Source: Amycolatopsis sp. CA-230715
GTDB taxonomy: Bacteria; Actinomycetota; Actinomycetes; Mycobacteriales; Pseudonocardiaceae
Reading direction: 5' to 3'
Assembly: GCF_018736145.1 (NCBI RefSeq)
Contig: NZ_CP059997.1
Coordinates: 4,711,501 to 4,775,500 of the forward strand
DNA: 64,000 bases
Shown here: positions 50,782 through 59,787 of the stretch, piece by piece
How the letters are laid out: each line of letters starts with the position of its first letter
Numbering within the stretch: the first letter of the stretch is position 1
Made by a program: the position numbers and the translations under genes
The notes under the pieces: model-generated
What the model was told of the DNA's origin: nothing
What the model saw: only the letters and a program-made list of their open reading frames with translations
Database searches by the model: none

Positions 50782-51674
50782 CCACGACCGGAACCGAAGA
50801 AGCCGAAGAGCTACTGCGCGCCGCCTGTGACCAGGCAGGCGTCGACGCACGGGGCGCTGAGCCCATCCGGCTCGGGGAGAACGCGATCTTCCGGCTCCCC
50901 GGTGGCATCGTCGCCCGCATCGCCCGACCCGGTCAGCTCCATGCCGCCACCCGGGAGGTCCGCGTCGCCCGGTGGCTCGCCGACCACGACGTCCCCGCCG
51001 TCCGCGCCCTCGACGACCTCCGCCAACCCATCGAGGCGCACGGGCGTGCGGTGACCTTCTGGCACGAGCTGCCCGCCCACCACCACGGCACCCCCGCTCA
51101 GGTCGCGACGGCACTGCGCCGCCTGCACGACCTGCCCGTCGGCACCGGGCAGCACCCGTTCTCCGCGCTGGAGCCGTTCGTCCGGCTTGACGAACGCATC
51201 ACCGCCGCTACCAGCCTCACCGACGACGACCGCGCCTGGCTGTACCAGCACCTCGCCACCCTGCGGGAGCGCTACGACCACCTCCCCGCCGGTCTGCCGC
51301 GCACCGTGCTGCACGGCGACGCCTGGGTCGGCAACGTCGTCGCCACCAACGACAATCAGGTCGTGCTGCTCGACCTCGAACGCGCCTCGATCGGCCCACC
51401 CGAATGGGACCTCGTCTCCACCGCCATCAAACACACCAGCTTCGCCTGGATCAGCGAGCACGAGTATCGCGACTTTCGCCACCGCTACGGCCACGACGTC
51501 ACCACCTGGGACGGGTTCGCGTTGTTGCGCGATATCCGCGAACTCCGCATGACCTGCTACATGGCCCAGCACGCCGCCGAAAACCCCCGCGGCCACCGCG
51601 AGGCCGAACTCCGGGTTTCCTGCCTACGCGGCCGGAACGGGCTCCGCCCCTGGGCCTGGTCGCCCGCGTCCTAA
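50778..51674 (+). CDS. phosphotransferase of the APH/choline-kinase-like family
   Basis: 298 residues. The kinase-like fold is clear: GENAIFRLPGGIVARIARPGQ (nucleotide loop and ATP-binding Arg replacing Lys), EVRVARWLADHDVPAVRAL, the catalytic loop VLHGDAWVGNVVATNDNQVVLLDLE (about residues 173-197; His-Gly-Asp, Asn, then the metal Asp in LLDLE), and SIGPPEWDL. It should phosphorylate a small hydroxylated substrate. Coupled by GTGA to the XRE/TPR regulator, a combination repeated in many actinomycetes, so it need not belong to the lanthipeptide pathway. Aminoglycoside resistance cannot be inferred. Confidence 0.85.
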   Translation: MTTTGTEEAEELLRAACDQAGVDARGAEPIRLGENAIFRLPGGIVARIARPGQLHAATREVRVARWLADHDVPAVRALDDLRQPIEAHGRAVTFWHELPAHHHGTPAQVATALRRLHDLPVGTGQHPFSALEPFVRLDERITAATSLTDDDRAWLYQHLATLRERYDHLPAGLPRTVLHGDAWVGNVVATNDNQVVLLDLERASIGPPEWDLVSTAIKHTSFAWISEHEYRDFRHRYGHDVTTWDGFALLRDIRELRMTCYMAQHAAENPRGHREAELRVSCLRGRNGLRPWAWSPAS

Positions 51675-51803
51675 CGACGGATTCACATCGACCTCGGCGT
51701 CGGCAACGCTACCGGCCGGATGAGGCTGGTGGGTTCTGATCATGGCCTGACCGCCGTAGTCTGCTCTCGGTAGCGGGCTGGTTACCCGACTTGAGGGGGT
51801 CGT

Positions 51804-52820
51804 GTGGATCTGGCGGATCTGGCAGGTGAGGCCCTCACGCTGCTGGCAGGTTTCGCGGGAGCGGTCGGTAAGGGTGCTCTGGACAAGGCCCAGAACGACG
51901 CGATACAGGCGCTCTACACCGCGGTGCGGCAGCGTCTGGGCGGCCGTCGCGGTGACGCCGCGGCACTGAAGAACCTGGAACAAGCGCCCGCCGACCCCGG
52001 GCGCCGGGAGGTCGTCACCGGCATCCTGCACGACGCGCTCGAGGCTGACCCCGGATTCGCCGCCGAGCTGCGGGAGGCCGTGCGACAGGCCCGGGTGACG
52101 ATCAATCACGACGGTGATGTCCGTGCCGGGCCGGTCGCCGGTGACCAAGCCGTCGGCACCATCGGCTCCGGCTCGTCGTCGAACACCCTGATTCAGAACA
52201 ACTCCGGGTCCATCGATCAGTCGCACCACGCCACCACCGACAACCGCAGATCCAAGACCACCAACCGATTCGGCATCGGCACGACACCGCTGGTGCTGAT
52301 CGCCGCGCTCATGATCGCCGTCGTGACCGGAGTGACCACGAGCGTCATCGTCAGCGTCAACAACCCCGCGTGGTTCGACCGCCTCTTCCCGCCACAGGAC
52401 GACGTCCCCGACCTGCCCGCGAACGTAGCTGATGGCAAGCCATACCAGTACTTGCCGACCCAGCCGTACGAGGCCGTCCGCCACGTTTATGAATTGGTCG
52501 ACAAGAACGATCCTGCGGCGTGCGAGCGGTTCGAGGAGAACGTGCGCCCGGTGTTCGCCAGGCACTTCGGCGCCCCTGACTGCGCCGCCGCGGTCACGAT
52601 GCTGCACGCGCGGGTGACCGACGACTGGGCGTTCGCGTTCTCGGTTCGCCAGCGCGACTCGACCGTCCACTTTCCACCGACGATGAAGATCAGCTCGTGC
52701 TCGTTCCCGATCAAGGGCGGCCCGTCGCTCGGCTTGTTCACCCTGACCCGTCTCGACAAGGGCCAGTGGCTGATCACCAACCACGAGACCGAAGCCAGCC
52801 CGTGTCCTCCAGTCCGCTAG
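51804..52820 (+). CDS. single-pass membrane protein with possible amyloid-type signalling motif
   Basis: 338 residues; GTG at 51804 after GAGGGGGTC. Residues 1-95 are a helical effector-like module (LADLAGEALTLLAGFAGAVGKGALDKAQNDAIQALY in pieces). Next comes a Gly/Asn/Gln-rich linker (INHDGDVRAGPVAGDQAVG, IGSGSSSNTLIQNNSGSIDQ) resembling linker or amyloid-like signalling motifs of actinobacterial NLR-related proteins. A membrane helix follows (about 163-188), then an extracytoplasmic domain with two or three Cys (AACERF, APDCAAAV, SSCSF). No catalytic residues are recognised. Confidence 0.6.
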   Translation: MDLADLAGEALTLLAGFAGAVGKGALDKAQNDAIQALYTAVRQRLGGRRGDAAALKNLEQAPADPGRREVVTGILHDALEADPGFAAELREAVRQARVTINHDGDVRAGPVAGDQAVGTIGSGSSSNTLIQNNSGSIDQSHHATTDNRRSKTTNRFGIGTTPLVLIAALMIAVVTGVTTSVIVSVNNPAWFDRLFPPQDDVPDLPANVADGKPYQYLPTQPYEAVRHVYELVDKNDPAACERFEENVRPVFARHFGAPDCAAAVTMLHARVTDDWAFAFSVRQRDSTVHFPPTMKISSCSFPIKGGPSLGLFTLTRLDKGQWLITNHETEASPCPPVR

Positions 52821-53030
52821 GCACGACGCTGACGCGAGTCCCGTGACGCGGTCTGCGAGGAACCAGCGGTTTGAAGGTGGCGTCGTCGCGCTCCACGCCA
52901 GGTGTGCTCAGAACGGCCAAGCCAGCGCTGGGTGTCTCGTGTGGAACGAATCAACCTTCCACCTCAAAACCAACGGTCAGGGCGACGTCGCCAAATGTCC
53001 CGGGAAAGTTGGTCGGCTGTGACGGGGGTT

Positions 53031-54197
53031 TTACTTTTTCGCTTGTTGGAGGAGGTTGACCCATTTTCGGACTGTCGTCTTGTCGCCCTTCTTGAGTAGG
53101 CGCATGTGCGAGAGGCGGTTTCGGATAGGGATGACCTGTTGTGTGAATTTGTCCCACGTGACCTTCTTCCAGAAGAGCCCGTCGAATCTTTTCGAGCGAA
53201 CGAGTTCGAGTAGCTCGCCGAGGGACAACCATTCGATGGGGTCTCGTAGTTCGGCGATACTCGCTGCGTCCGGGTGGGCGTCGTCGCGTGCTCTTTCGAG
53301 CACCGTTTTCGCGAGTGTCTCGTGGAGGAGGCTTTTGCGCCAGTTCTTCACGTTGGGTTCGTTGACCGCGGCGTCTCGTAGTGTTTTGCGGATGGTGCGC
53401 TCGATGTTCCACAGTCCTTCCGATACCTCAGCGAGGTCGGTTTGGGGCGACACGTTGCTGGCCATGACGTCTCCGATGGCCTCTTTGAACTTCCACAAGA
53501 GCCGAGGTGCGGTGAGGGAGATTTCGTCGTTGACGATGTGGGCGAGACCCGCGCTGCGCAGGGTTTCCTGGGTGACGGCGTCGACCTCGCTGATGAATCG
53601 GGTGTTGTGGCGTGCTTCGAAAAGGGCGTAGTCCAGCTCCGTGAGGATGCTGACGCCGAGTTCCGCCAGTGCGGTGCGCAGGATGGTGGCGACATCGGTG
53701 TCGCTGCCGAAGCCGATTGCGGGCAGCGCGAACCCCGGGTGGTCGCGAGTTGTAGCGGGGCACTCGTCGCTGCCCAGGGCTGGCAGGCAGTGGAGCTTGG
53801 CGTCGACGAGGAGGTTGCTGCCGACGACGGGTGCGAAGGCGGTCCGGGCGACGCGCGAGACGAGGCAGACCTCGATGTCGCGCTCGAGCAGTTGGAGGAC
53901 TTGGACGCGGAGCGTGCCGATGGTGGTGCCTGCGGCTGTGCCGTCGCGTGCGAAGGCTTCCACTCCGGTCAGCACGACCTGTTTCGCGCCGGGGCCGATG
54001 AGGCCCGGCTTCTTGGCGAAGTCCGCGGCGTCGAGCACGGTGGTGTCCAGCTGGGCCAGGAGCGGTTCCCGGAGTGGTTCGAACGCCACTCCGCACTGGA
54101 TGAACACCAACTTGAAGCGGGCGAGCCGCTTGCGGACTTCCAGCGCGCGGCGTCGGGCCGCGCTGAGTGTCAGGTCAGTCAAGGCTGTCTCGGTCAT
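53031..54197 (-). CDS. protein with C-terminal HEPN-like motif, partner of the IF2-N STAND ATPase
   Basis: 388 residues; ATG at 54197 in an ATGA overlap with the ATPase stop. The N-terminal half (FKLVFIQCGVAFEPLREPLLAQLDTTVLDA, GAKQVVLTGVEAFARD, IEVCLVSRVARTAFAPV) looks like an alpha/beta domain I cannot name. The last 100 residues are helical and include IPIRNRLSHMRLL: Arg-Asn-x3-His is the Rx4H signature of HEPN RNases (Swt1-like HEPN). Codon use is less GC-biased than in the neighbours (frequent TTC, GTT, TCG, ACT). The pairing with a STAND ATPase suggests a toxin unleashed by a sensor. Confidence 0.62.
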   Translation of the reverse strand: MTETALTDLTLSAARRRALEVRKRLARFKLVFIQCGVAFEPLREPLLAQLDTTVLDAADFAKKPGLIGPGAKQVVLTGVEAFARDGTAAGTTIGTLRVQVLQLLERDIEVCLVSRVARTAFAPVVGSNLLVDAKLHCLPALGSDECPATTRDHPGFALPAIGFGSDTDVATILRTALAELGVSILTELDYALFEARHNTRFISEVDAVTQETLRSAGLAHIVNDEISLTAPRLLWKFKEAIGDVMASNVSPQTDLAEVSEGLWNIERTIRKTLRDAAVNEPNVKNWRKSLLHETLAKTVLERARDDAHPDAASIAELRDPIEWLSLGELLELVRSKRFDGLFWKKVTWDKFTQQVIPIRNRLSHMRLLKKGDKTTVRKWVNLLQQAKK

Positions 54198-55942
54198 AGC
54201 AGGTGCAGCACCGGGGTGAGTTCGTAGGCGTTGTCGACCTTGTGGACCAGCCCGAGGCTGAGCAGGTGGCCGAGCGCGAGAGGGGCGTCCTCGGCGAACG
54301 CGGTGAACGACTCCGGCTCGTCCATCAGGACCTCGAGCAGGTAGGACTCGTCCGGGTAATACCTCTCGACGTGGTCGAGCATCTCGCGCATGTTCCCGGC
54401 GACATCGCGCCGCCACTCCGTGATCGTCCGCAGGACCAGCGGCTTCTTGATCTCCCGGTGGAAGGTGTCCACAGGAAGCTGGTCGACCACTTTCGACGCC
54501 AGGTGCCGGTAGAGGAATGCGTGCCCTCCGGTTGCCTCGAACAAGGCGTCGAGTGCGCCGGTGTCGATGCTGACGCCCATCTTCTGGCCTACCGACCGGG
54601 CGAGCTCGTCGGCTTCGTGCCGCTCGAAAGGGGCGAGGAAGTTCGCCTTCGCCCAGGAGAACAGCGGGTTCGGCCTCCCGTACAGCCGCCCGCTCTCGAT
54701 GATCGCGCTGATCAGCCCGGACAACAGGAACGTGAAGTTGCCGTTCTCCTGGACAAGGCTGCGCAGCGCGCCGAGGAGCTGCGAGACCGAGGTCAGGTCC
54801 CCCTCGTGGATGTCGATCCGGTCGGACGGGGTGAGGTACTCGATCTCGTCGAGCATCAACACGATGGTGATGCCGTCCTCGGCGAGCCGACGGAGCACGG
54901 TCTGGAAGGCCCGTTTGAAATCCGAGACGGTGGGCGTCGCCGACAGGCTGGTCAGCGCCCGTGTCGTGAGCCTGCGCTGCCGGAGCTCGGTCACCAGGTC
55001 GGTGACGAGGTCCTTGAGAAGATCGGGCACCGGATCCTCGGGCGGCGATGGCAGGCTCTCCAGATCTCGCAAGATGAAGATCGTCTCCGGACCGGACAGC
55101 GTCTGTTCCAGCTCGGACAGCACGCTGGTCTTCCCGGCCTTGCGCAACCCGAACAGTCCGGCGACGCGCTGATGGCGAATGTCGTCACGGAGGGTCTGGA
55201 GCAGTTGACGACGTCCGAAGAACCGGTCACCCCGCACCGGTGTGGTCTCGTAGAACAGATCGCGAGTGAACACGTAGCTGCTGAGAAGCTTGACGAACGC
55301 GATCGGGTCACCGTCGTCGGGAAGATCGAGCGGGATGGCCAGAAGATCCTTCGACCAGTCGTCGAGTCGTTCACGCAGGCGCGGGTCGGGGGACCAGAAG
55401 AACATCATGTCCGGAGTGACCTCGCGGTGCTGCCGGAGGCTGGTGAGCTTCCGTTTCGCCGCCTGGAAGGTCCTCATCTGCAGATCGCGGTGGGGGCTAT
55501 AGAAGAAGAACACCTCCCTGGTCAGCCCGAAGGCCGACTCGATGGCCCCGCTGAATCGCACCAACGCGAACCCGCAGTCATCGGCGCCGGGAACGCCTCC
55601 CACCACGGAGTAGAAGAACTGTGACCCGAGCTTGGCCAGGATCGCCTGGTGGTCGTCGACGACGGGGAACGACTGCTTGAGCAGGGCGAGACGGCGCAGA
55701 GGCTCGGGATGCGTCAGTGGCTTGACCGCTCCGGCGCTCCACGTCGCCGGCCTCGGCGTCGCGGCCCCGGCCGCGGTCGCGGCGTCGTACTGGCCGAACG
55801 ACTCCTTCAGCCGCGTCGCGGCGTCCTTCTCGACCAGGCTCGACGCGCTGCGAACGTGCACGCCCAGCTCGGCGAGCCGGGCCATGACCTTGCGGGAGCC
55901 GATACCCAGCTCTTTGGCTAGTTCATGCACGCGTTGCCGCAC
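54194..55942 (-). CDS. STAND/AAA ATPase with N-terminal IF2-N domain
   Basis: 582 residues. Residues 1-48 are an IF-2 N-terminal-type domain (RQRVHELAKELGIGSRKVMARLAELGVHVRSASSLVE in pieces), normally found in translation initiation factor 2. A region of about 180 residues precedes an ATPase of the archaeal-type STAND/AAA group: FGRRQLLQTLRDDI, Walker A GLRKAGKTS (about 264-272), IVLMLDEIEYL as Walker B (about 355-365), NFTFLLSGLI as sensor, then winged-helix-like segments to the end. The gene starts the two-gene unit and has a 4-base overlap with the HEPN-like gene. Function is inferred as sensor of an abortive-infection type system. Confidence 0.75.
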   Translation of the reverse strand: MRQRVHELAKELGIGSRKVMARLAELGVHVRSASSLVEKDAATRLKESFGQYDAATAAGAATPRPATWSAGAVKPLTHPEPLRRLALLKQSFPVVDDHQAILAKLGSQFFYSVVGGVPGADDCGFALVRFSGAIESAFGLTREVFFFYSPHRDLQMRTFQAAKRKLTSLRQHREVTPDMMFFWSPDPRLRERLDDWSKDLLAIPLDLPDDGDPIAFVKLLSSYVFTRDLFYETTPVRGDRFFGRRQLLQTLRDDIRHQRVAGLFGLRKAGKTSVLSELEQTLSGPETIFILRDLESLPSPPEDPVPDLLKDLVTDLVTELRQRRLTTRALTSLSATPTVSDFKRAFQTVLRRLAEDGITIVLMLDEIEYLTPSDRIDIHEGDLTSVSQLLGALRSLVQENGNFTFLLSGLISAIIESGRLYGRPNPLFSWAKANFLAPFERHEADELARSVGQKMGVSIDTGALDALFEATGGHAFLYRHLASKVVDQLPVDTFHREIKKPLVLRTITEWRRDVAGNMREMLDHVERYYPDESYLLEVLMDEPESFTAFAEDAPLALGHLLSLGLVHKVDNAYELTPVLHLL

Positions 55943-56754
55943 GTAGCGTGTTCCCCCTCTGCTGAACCGGCGGTGACTCGGATCATACTGGCGCGCACCG
56001 ACAACTTCGTCGTATTAACGACCTGTGCCGCTGCGGATCCACGTCAACGCGATTTCGCGTCATCCGGCAGTACCGGGGCGACGCCGCCGAGCCTGCCCAA
56101 TCCACGCGGTGGCCCGGGCCGCTGCGGTGCTGTTCAGGCTCCGAGCGCGTCGCCGGTGTTCGTGCCAGCCCGCTTCCACGTAACACGGCCTGCCGTCAAC
56201 GAGGCCGCGGACACCCATCGTCGACGTCATCAACTCGCCCGAGGGCCGCCGCACCACCAAGCGCCGGACCACCTTCGGCGACGGCGCCAAGGACTCCGGC
56301 CGCCGGTGTGCCGACGCGATCCTCCTGCCGGGCAGCCCGCTCGGCCAGCAGATCCGCGGCGTGACGCCGCAGGACTCAAATGGGTGACCAGCGCCGCCGA
56401 TATCCTCATCACCGCCCGCCCGCCGGTCAACGATGCGGCCGGTCTCCACCGTGGCACCACCACGGCGCCACGTAGTCCCATTTCAGCAGCGTGAACCCGG
56501 ACACCAGTTGCCAGCTTTGCATGCCGCTTGTCGCAATACGAGCGCGAAATGCGCTCGCAGGAACGAACCCCCGCCTTCACTCACCGCGCCTGGGTGGCCA
56601 GTTGTCGAGCAGGAGTCCTGATCTTGCAGGCGTGCTTCTACGTTCGGAACAGAAGGCGCGAGCCGGATGGGCGGCCTCCTCTGCCAAGGAGGCCGCCCGG
56701 TGGTTCCGGCGGCGACATCGACACAACATCAACTCCCGAAGGGAACCACCGAGC
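55943..56754 (+). other. about 800 bases without a convincing gene
   Basis: No open frame combines a ribosome site with protein-like composition. Two related plus-strand stretches, VTRPAVNEAADTHRR around 56180-56230 and ITARPPVNDAAGLHRG around 56408-56455, look like diverged copies of one motif and may be remains of a gene. The promoter of the IF2-N ATPase gene must lie in the first 100-150 bases. Confidence 0.4.
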
Positions 56755-57060
56755 ATGACGGTAATGCGCGGCAGACGACTGGTGCCAGAACGTACCGATC
56801 AGGGGCGTACTCGACGCGCTGACGAACGCCCCGAAAATTGCGTTGGCCCGAATAACGCTCGCGGCGACCGGTACCAGAGCACCGGTGAGCGGTCGTGGCC
56901 GCAGGTCATGGCCATGATCGTCAGTACGACGCTGGGCAGCTGGGTGCATACCCTCCGCGCGATCGCGCTGATGGTGACCCCGTTGGTGATCGTGCTCATC
57001 TCGATGGCGTTCGGTGTCCAGATCAACATCGGCGACCTGCACATCGGCACGACGCCGTAG
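56755..57060 (+). CDS. small membrane protein (101 aa)
   Basis: ATG at 56755 about 11 bases after AAGGGA. The first 50 residues are basic and polar; then VMAMIVSTTLGSWVHTLRAIALMVTPLVIVLISMAFGVQINI forms one long or two short membrane segments, ending GDLHIGTTP. No family recognised. The hydrophobic end supports a real gene although the N-terminus could start later, at the ATG of MAMIVS. Confidence 0.45.
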   Translation: MTVMRGRRLVPERTDQGRTRRADERPENCVGPNNARGDRYQSTGERSWPQVMAMIVSTTLGSWVHTLRAIALMVTPLVIVLISMAFGVQINIGDLHIGTTP

Positions 57061-57837
57061 CCGTGCGCCCGGCCGACGGTCGGAGGCCAGGCGAATCGGC
57101 GTGAACCCAGAGCGTGCTGACGATCGCGGTCAGCGCGCCGCTCTCGCTGGTCAGCAGCGGCCCGCGCTTCGGTGTAGGTGGCACCGTTCCGCAGTCCGAC
57201 CGGCGCCCAACGCGGCCTCGCGAACGCAGCGGCCGGTGACCGGCGGACCGGTCACCGGCCACCGGTCGCGCTCGACCGCCCGGCCAGCAGGTGCGGTTCG
57301 CTGGGACAGGACCGCACCGCGATCTGTCCCCTGCCGAGGCTGCGCGCCCGCCGGGACTCGGTGCCGCACCCCGACGAAGCGACGGTGTCAACGGTGCGAG
57401 CCCGGCGCGGCGAGCTGTCGTCGTACGCCCCGGAACCCGGGCACGCATGCGAGTGGCGGTTCGCGCGACGGAAGCTGAAGACTGCGGTGGACCCTCTCGA
57501 GGATCTCCCCGGTGACGACGGCACTGACCACGCCGATGCCGATGCCGACGAAGTGCGGACGGAACCGGTGGCCGACCTGACCACCATGCTGGCGATCCGA
57601 CTCGAACCCGACGGCGGCCCGGTCACCGACGTCGGCGCGCACCTGGCTCGCGCTGCCCAACACGACCCCGGGTGCAACCGCCGATCCGGGGCGGAACGAC
57701 TGCTCAGTTGCGGGTGGGGTGTGGCACTGCGGTGGTACTTCGGCGCTGCCATGCCACGGCATTCTGTCGATTCTCCGTGTGCTCGACGGCGCACGAGATA
57801 GCCCTTCGACAATTGCGATAGACGAGGTGGAAATTCC
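57061..57837 (+). other. about 780 bases with at most a weak ORF
   Basis: An open frame runs from 57178 to 57801. Its last 100 residues (DLTTMLAIRLEPDGGPVTDVGAHLARAAQHDPGCNRR in pieces and LLSCGWGVALRWYFG) look protein-like, the first half does not, and no good ribosome site is seen, so I do not call it. The rest shows nothing recognisable. Confidence 0.35.
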
Positions 57838-58152
57838 GTGTACGACGTGATCACGCAGATGTATCTGTATGTGTTCCCTTTTCCCGATCGGACGTTGGCT
57901 GGGTTGGCGTTGGTGATGGGTGTGTGCGCCGGGATCACTGTGTGGCGGATGGCGTGGCGCGGGGGCCTGCCGGGGGTGGCGTGCGTCGGGTCCTGGTCGT
58001 GCGTCGCGCGGGCGGTGCTGCTGACCGGTTTGGCGGTCGTGGTCTGGCCCGGCGCGATCCTGCTGATCACCTTGTGCCAGTTCGACGGCTCGCGAGCGCT
58101 GATCGAGCGGTTCGTGTTCGGCCAGCGGCCGTCGGCCGAGGAATCGGGGTAA
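57838..58152 (+). CDS. small membrane protein (104 aa)
   Basis: GTG at 57838 with GAGGTGG upstream. Two hydrophobic segments (LAGLALVMGVCAGITVWRMAW, about residues 19-40, and AVLLTGLAVVVWPGAILLITL, about 59-79) are joined by a short loop; the C-terminus (IERFVFGQRPSAEESG) is polar. No family recognised. It is alone, converging on the regulator gene at 58220. Confidence 0.6.
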   Translation: MYDVITQMYLYVFPFPDRTLAGLALVMGVCAGITVWRMAWRGGLPGVACVGSWSCVARAVLLTGLAVVVWPGAILLITLCQFDGSRALIERFVFGQRPSAEESG

Positions 58153-58219
58153 CGCTGAGCTCCCTCGTCGTCGCGCGAGGTGTCGGTGACGGCGTCGCTG
58201 GTGTCCGGGAGGGCTGGGT

Positions 58220-59410
58220 TCAGAGCTGGATTCCGGCCCAGCGGGCGAAGGTGGCGAGGGAGTCGGAGCGGCGCCGGTCTTGGTGGGCGAGGGTGATCAC
58301 GGTTTCGTGGACCTGCGGGTGGTAGCGGGTCAGTGGCGGTGCCAGGGCGCGGGCGGTGTTGAGTTCGGCGAGGACTTGGTCTCGGCGGCCGTGTAGCAGG
58401 GCCGCTCGGGCGAGGTCGACGTGGTGGTGGCCCTGCCGGGAGGGCAAGGTGCCGGGTGGGAGCGGGGTGTTGCGGGATAGTGCGGTGGCGCCGTCGCCGA
58501 GTTCGACGGCGGCGGCCACGGCATGGATGCTCACGTTGGCTGGGTCGAACGCGGTGTCGTAGAAATCCGCGCCGGGCTCGAGGACGCGGGCGTAGTCGGC
58601 GGCTTCGTCCAGGTGCGCGTCGGAGGTGACGCGGTCGCCGGAGCGGGCGGCCAGGATCGCCGAGCGTAGATGGAGATAGCCCCGCACGGTCAGCGATTCC
58701 GGGCCTGTGGGTTCGGCCTCGGCCAGGCGACGTCCGGTCGCGGCGAGGCGCTCGGCGGCGGGGTAGGCGCCGCGGTGCATCAGGGGCAGACCGATCTCGC
58801 CCTCGCACAGCGCGGCCAGCAGCGGATCGCCCGAGGAGCCCGCGGCGGTGGCGGCGCGTTCGGCGGCTTGCCCAGCCAGTGGGGAGCCCAGGCGGTGTAG
58901 GCAGATCGTGACGCACTGGTAGAGGTGGGTCAGCAACGCGTGCGCCCGCTCGGCCTCGGCCCCAGCACGCGCGTGGGCGGCGGCGGTGTGCAGGGCGGCG
59001 AGCAGATCGGGCATCACCGCCGACGACCGGTCGTAGCACGATTTCCGTTGTAGTTCGGCGACGGCGTCCACCGCCCGCGCGAGCGTGTCCAGGGGCTGGG
59101 CGGGCCCGTCGGTGGCCAGGGCGGGCCCGGCGATCACGGCGGTCTCCAACTCGGCGATGCCCTCGCGTTCGGTGCCGAACTGCGGGCTGGGCTGCTCGTA
59201 GAGGTCGTAGACGGTCAGGTTCAGCGCCCGCGCCGCCGCCGCGACGAACGCCGGAGACGCCGGTTTGAGCCCCTGCTCGACCTGGCACACCAGCGATACC
59301 GATACATGCATCCGGGTGGCGAGCTGCTGCTGGGTCAGGTTCGGGTGCAGCTTGCGCGCGGCGCGGACTCGCTGCCCGACGCCCGATGGCCCGCGGTCTT
59401 CGGCTTCCAT
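58220..59410 (-). CDS. XRE-type regulator with TPR-like domain
   Basis: 396 residues from the ATG at 59410, with GGAGGGG 8 bases upstream (an in-frame ATG at 59437 is less likely). Residues 10-65 form a classic XRE HTH: VGQRVRAARKLHPNLTQQQLATRMHVSVSLVCQVEQGLKPAS in pieces. The remainder is helical repeats (LLTHLYQCVTICLHRLGSPLAGQAAERAATAA, RGYLHLRSAILAARSGD, HHHVDLARAALLHGRRDQVLAEL). No linked target gene is obvious; it might act on the small membrane protein gene or itself. Confidence 0.85.
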   Translation of the reverse strand: MEAEDRGPSGVGQRVRAARKLHPNLTQQQLATRMHVSVSLVCQVEQGLKPASPAFVAAAARALNLTVYDLYEQPSPQFGTEREGIAELETAVIAGPALATDGPAQPLDTLARAVDAVAELQRKSCYDRSSAVMPDLLAALHTAAAHARAGAEAERAHALLTHLYQCVTICLHRLGSPLAGQAAERAATAAGSSGDPLLAALCEGEIGLPLMHRGAYPAAERLAATGRRLAEAEPTGPESLTVRGYLHLRSAILAARSGDRVTSDAHLDEAADYARVLEPGADFYDTAFDPANVSIHAVAAAVELGDGATALSRNTPLPPGTLPSRQGHHHVDLARAALLHGRRDQVLAELNTARALAPPLTRYHPQVHETVITLAHQDRRRSDSLATFARWAGIQL

Positions 59411-59787
59411 GGCCACGCTCCCCTCCACGGACAACAACCCCTGGCGCTACCTGCCAGGGTAGCTCCGCTCCCCGGATCGCTTCGCCCGCGTCGGTACCGA
59501 ACGTGCCAGGCACGGCCAGCTTTGTTTATTTCGGCCGCATCGGTGTCCTCAATGGACAGATCGCCTAGCCATAAAGTCTAGCGCACAGCGAGAAACCAGC
59601 CCTGGTGAACTGAGCGTCAGAGTTTGCGCCGTCGGTTAGTACGCCCGGTATACGGCCTCGCGGGCTCAGGGGCGACGCACGTGCCCCTTGGAACAGGGGA
59701 GATCAAGTCCAGCGCTGTCGAGTGCTGGGCAGTCGGCGCGTGAACTTCGGCAACGCACCGACCCCTGTTCGCTAGCTAGCATTCGCC
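59411..59787 (+). other. about 380 bases, no gene seen
   Basis: Somewhat AT-richer than the average. It must contain the promoter of the XRE/TPR gene at 58220..59410. Patches such as TTTGTTTATTTCGG near 59522 could belong to it. Nothing else is recognisable. Confidence 0.4.

Noticed and set aside
50778..51674. Aminoglycoside resistance gene
   Set aside because: The fold is APH/choline-kinase-like, but the ATP-binding Lys is replaced and the gene is coupled to a regulator as in many non-resistance homologues; resistance cannot be claimed.
57252..59513. A minus-strand frame open for more than 750 codons
   Set aside because: It is Arg/Pro/Ser-rich throughout and lies over the XRE/TPR gene in another frame; long empty frames are expected at this GC content.
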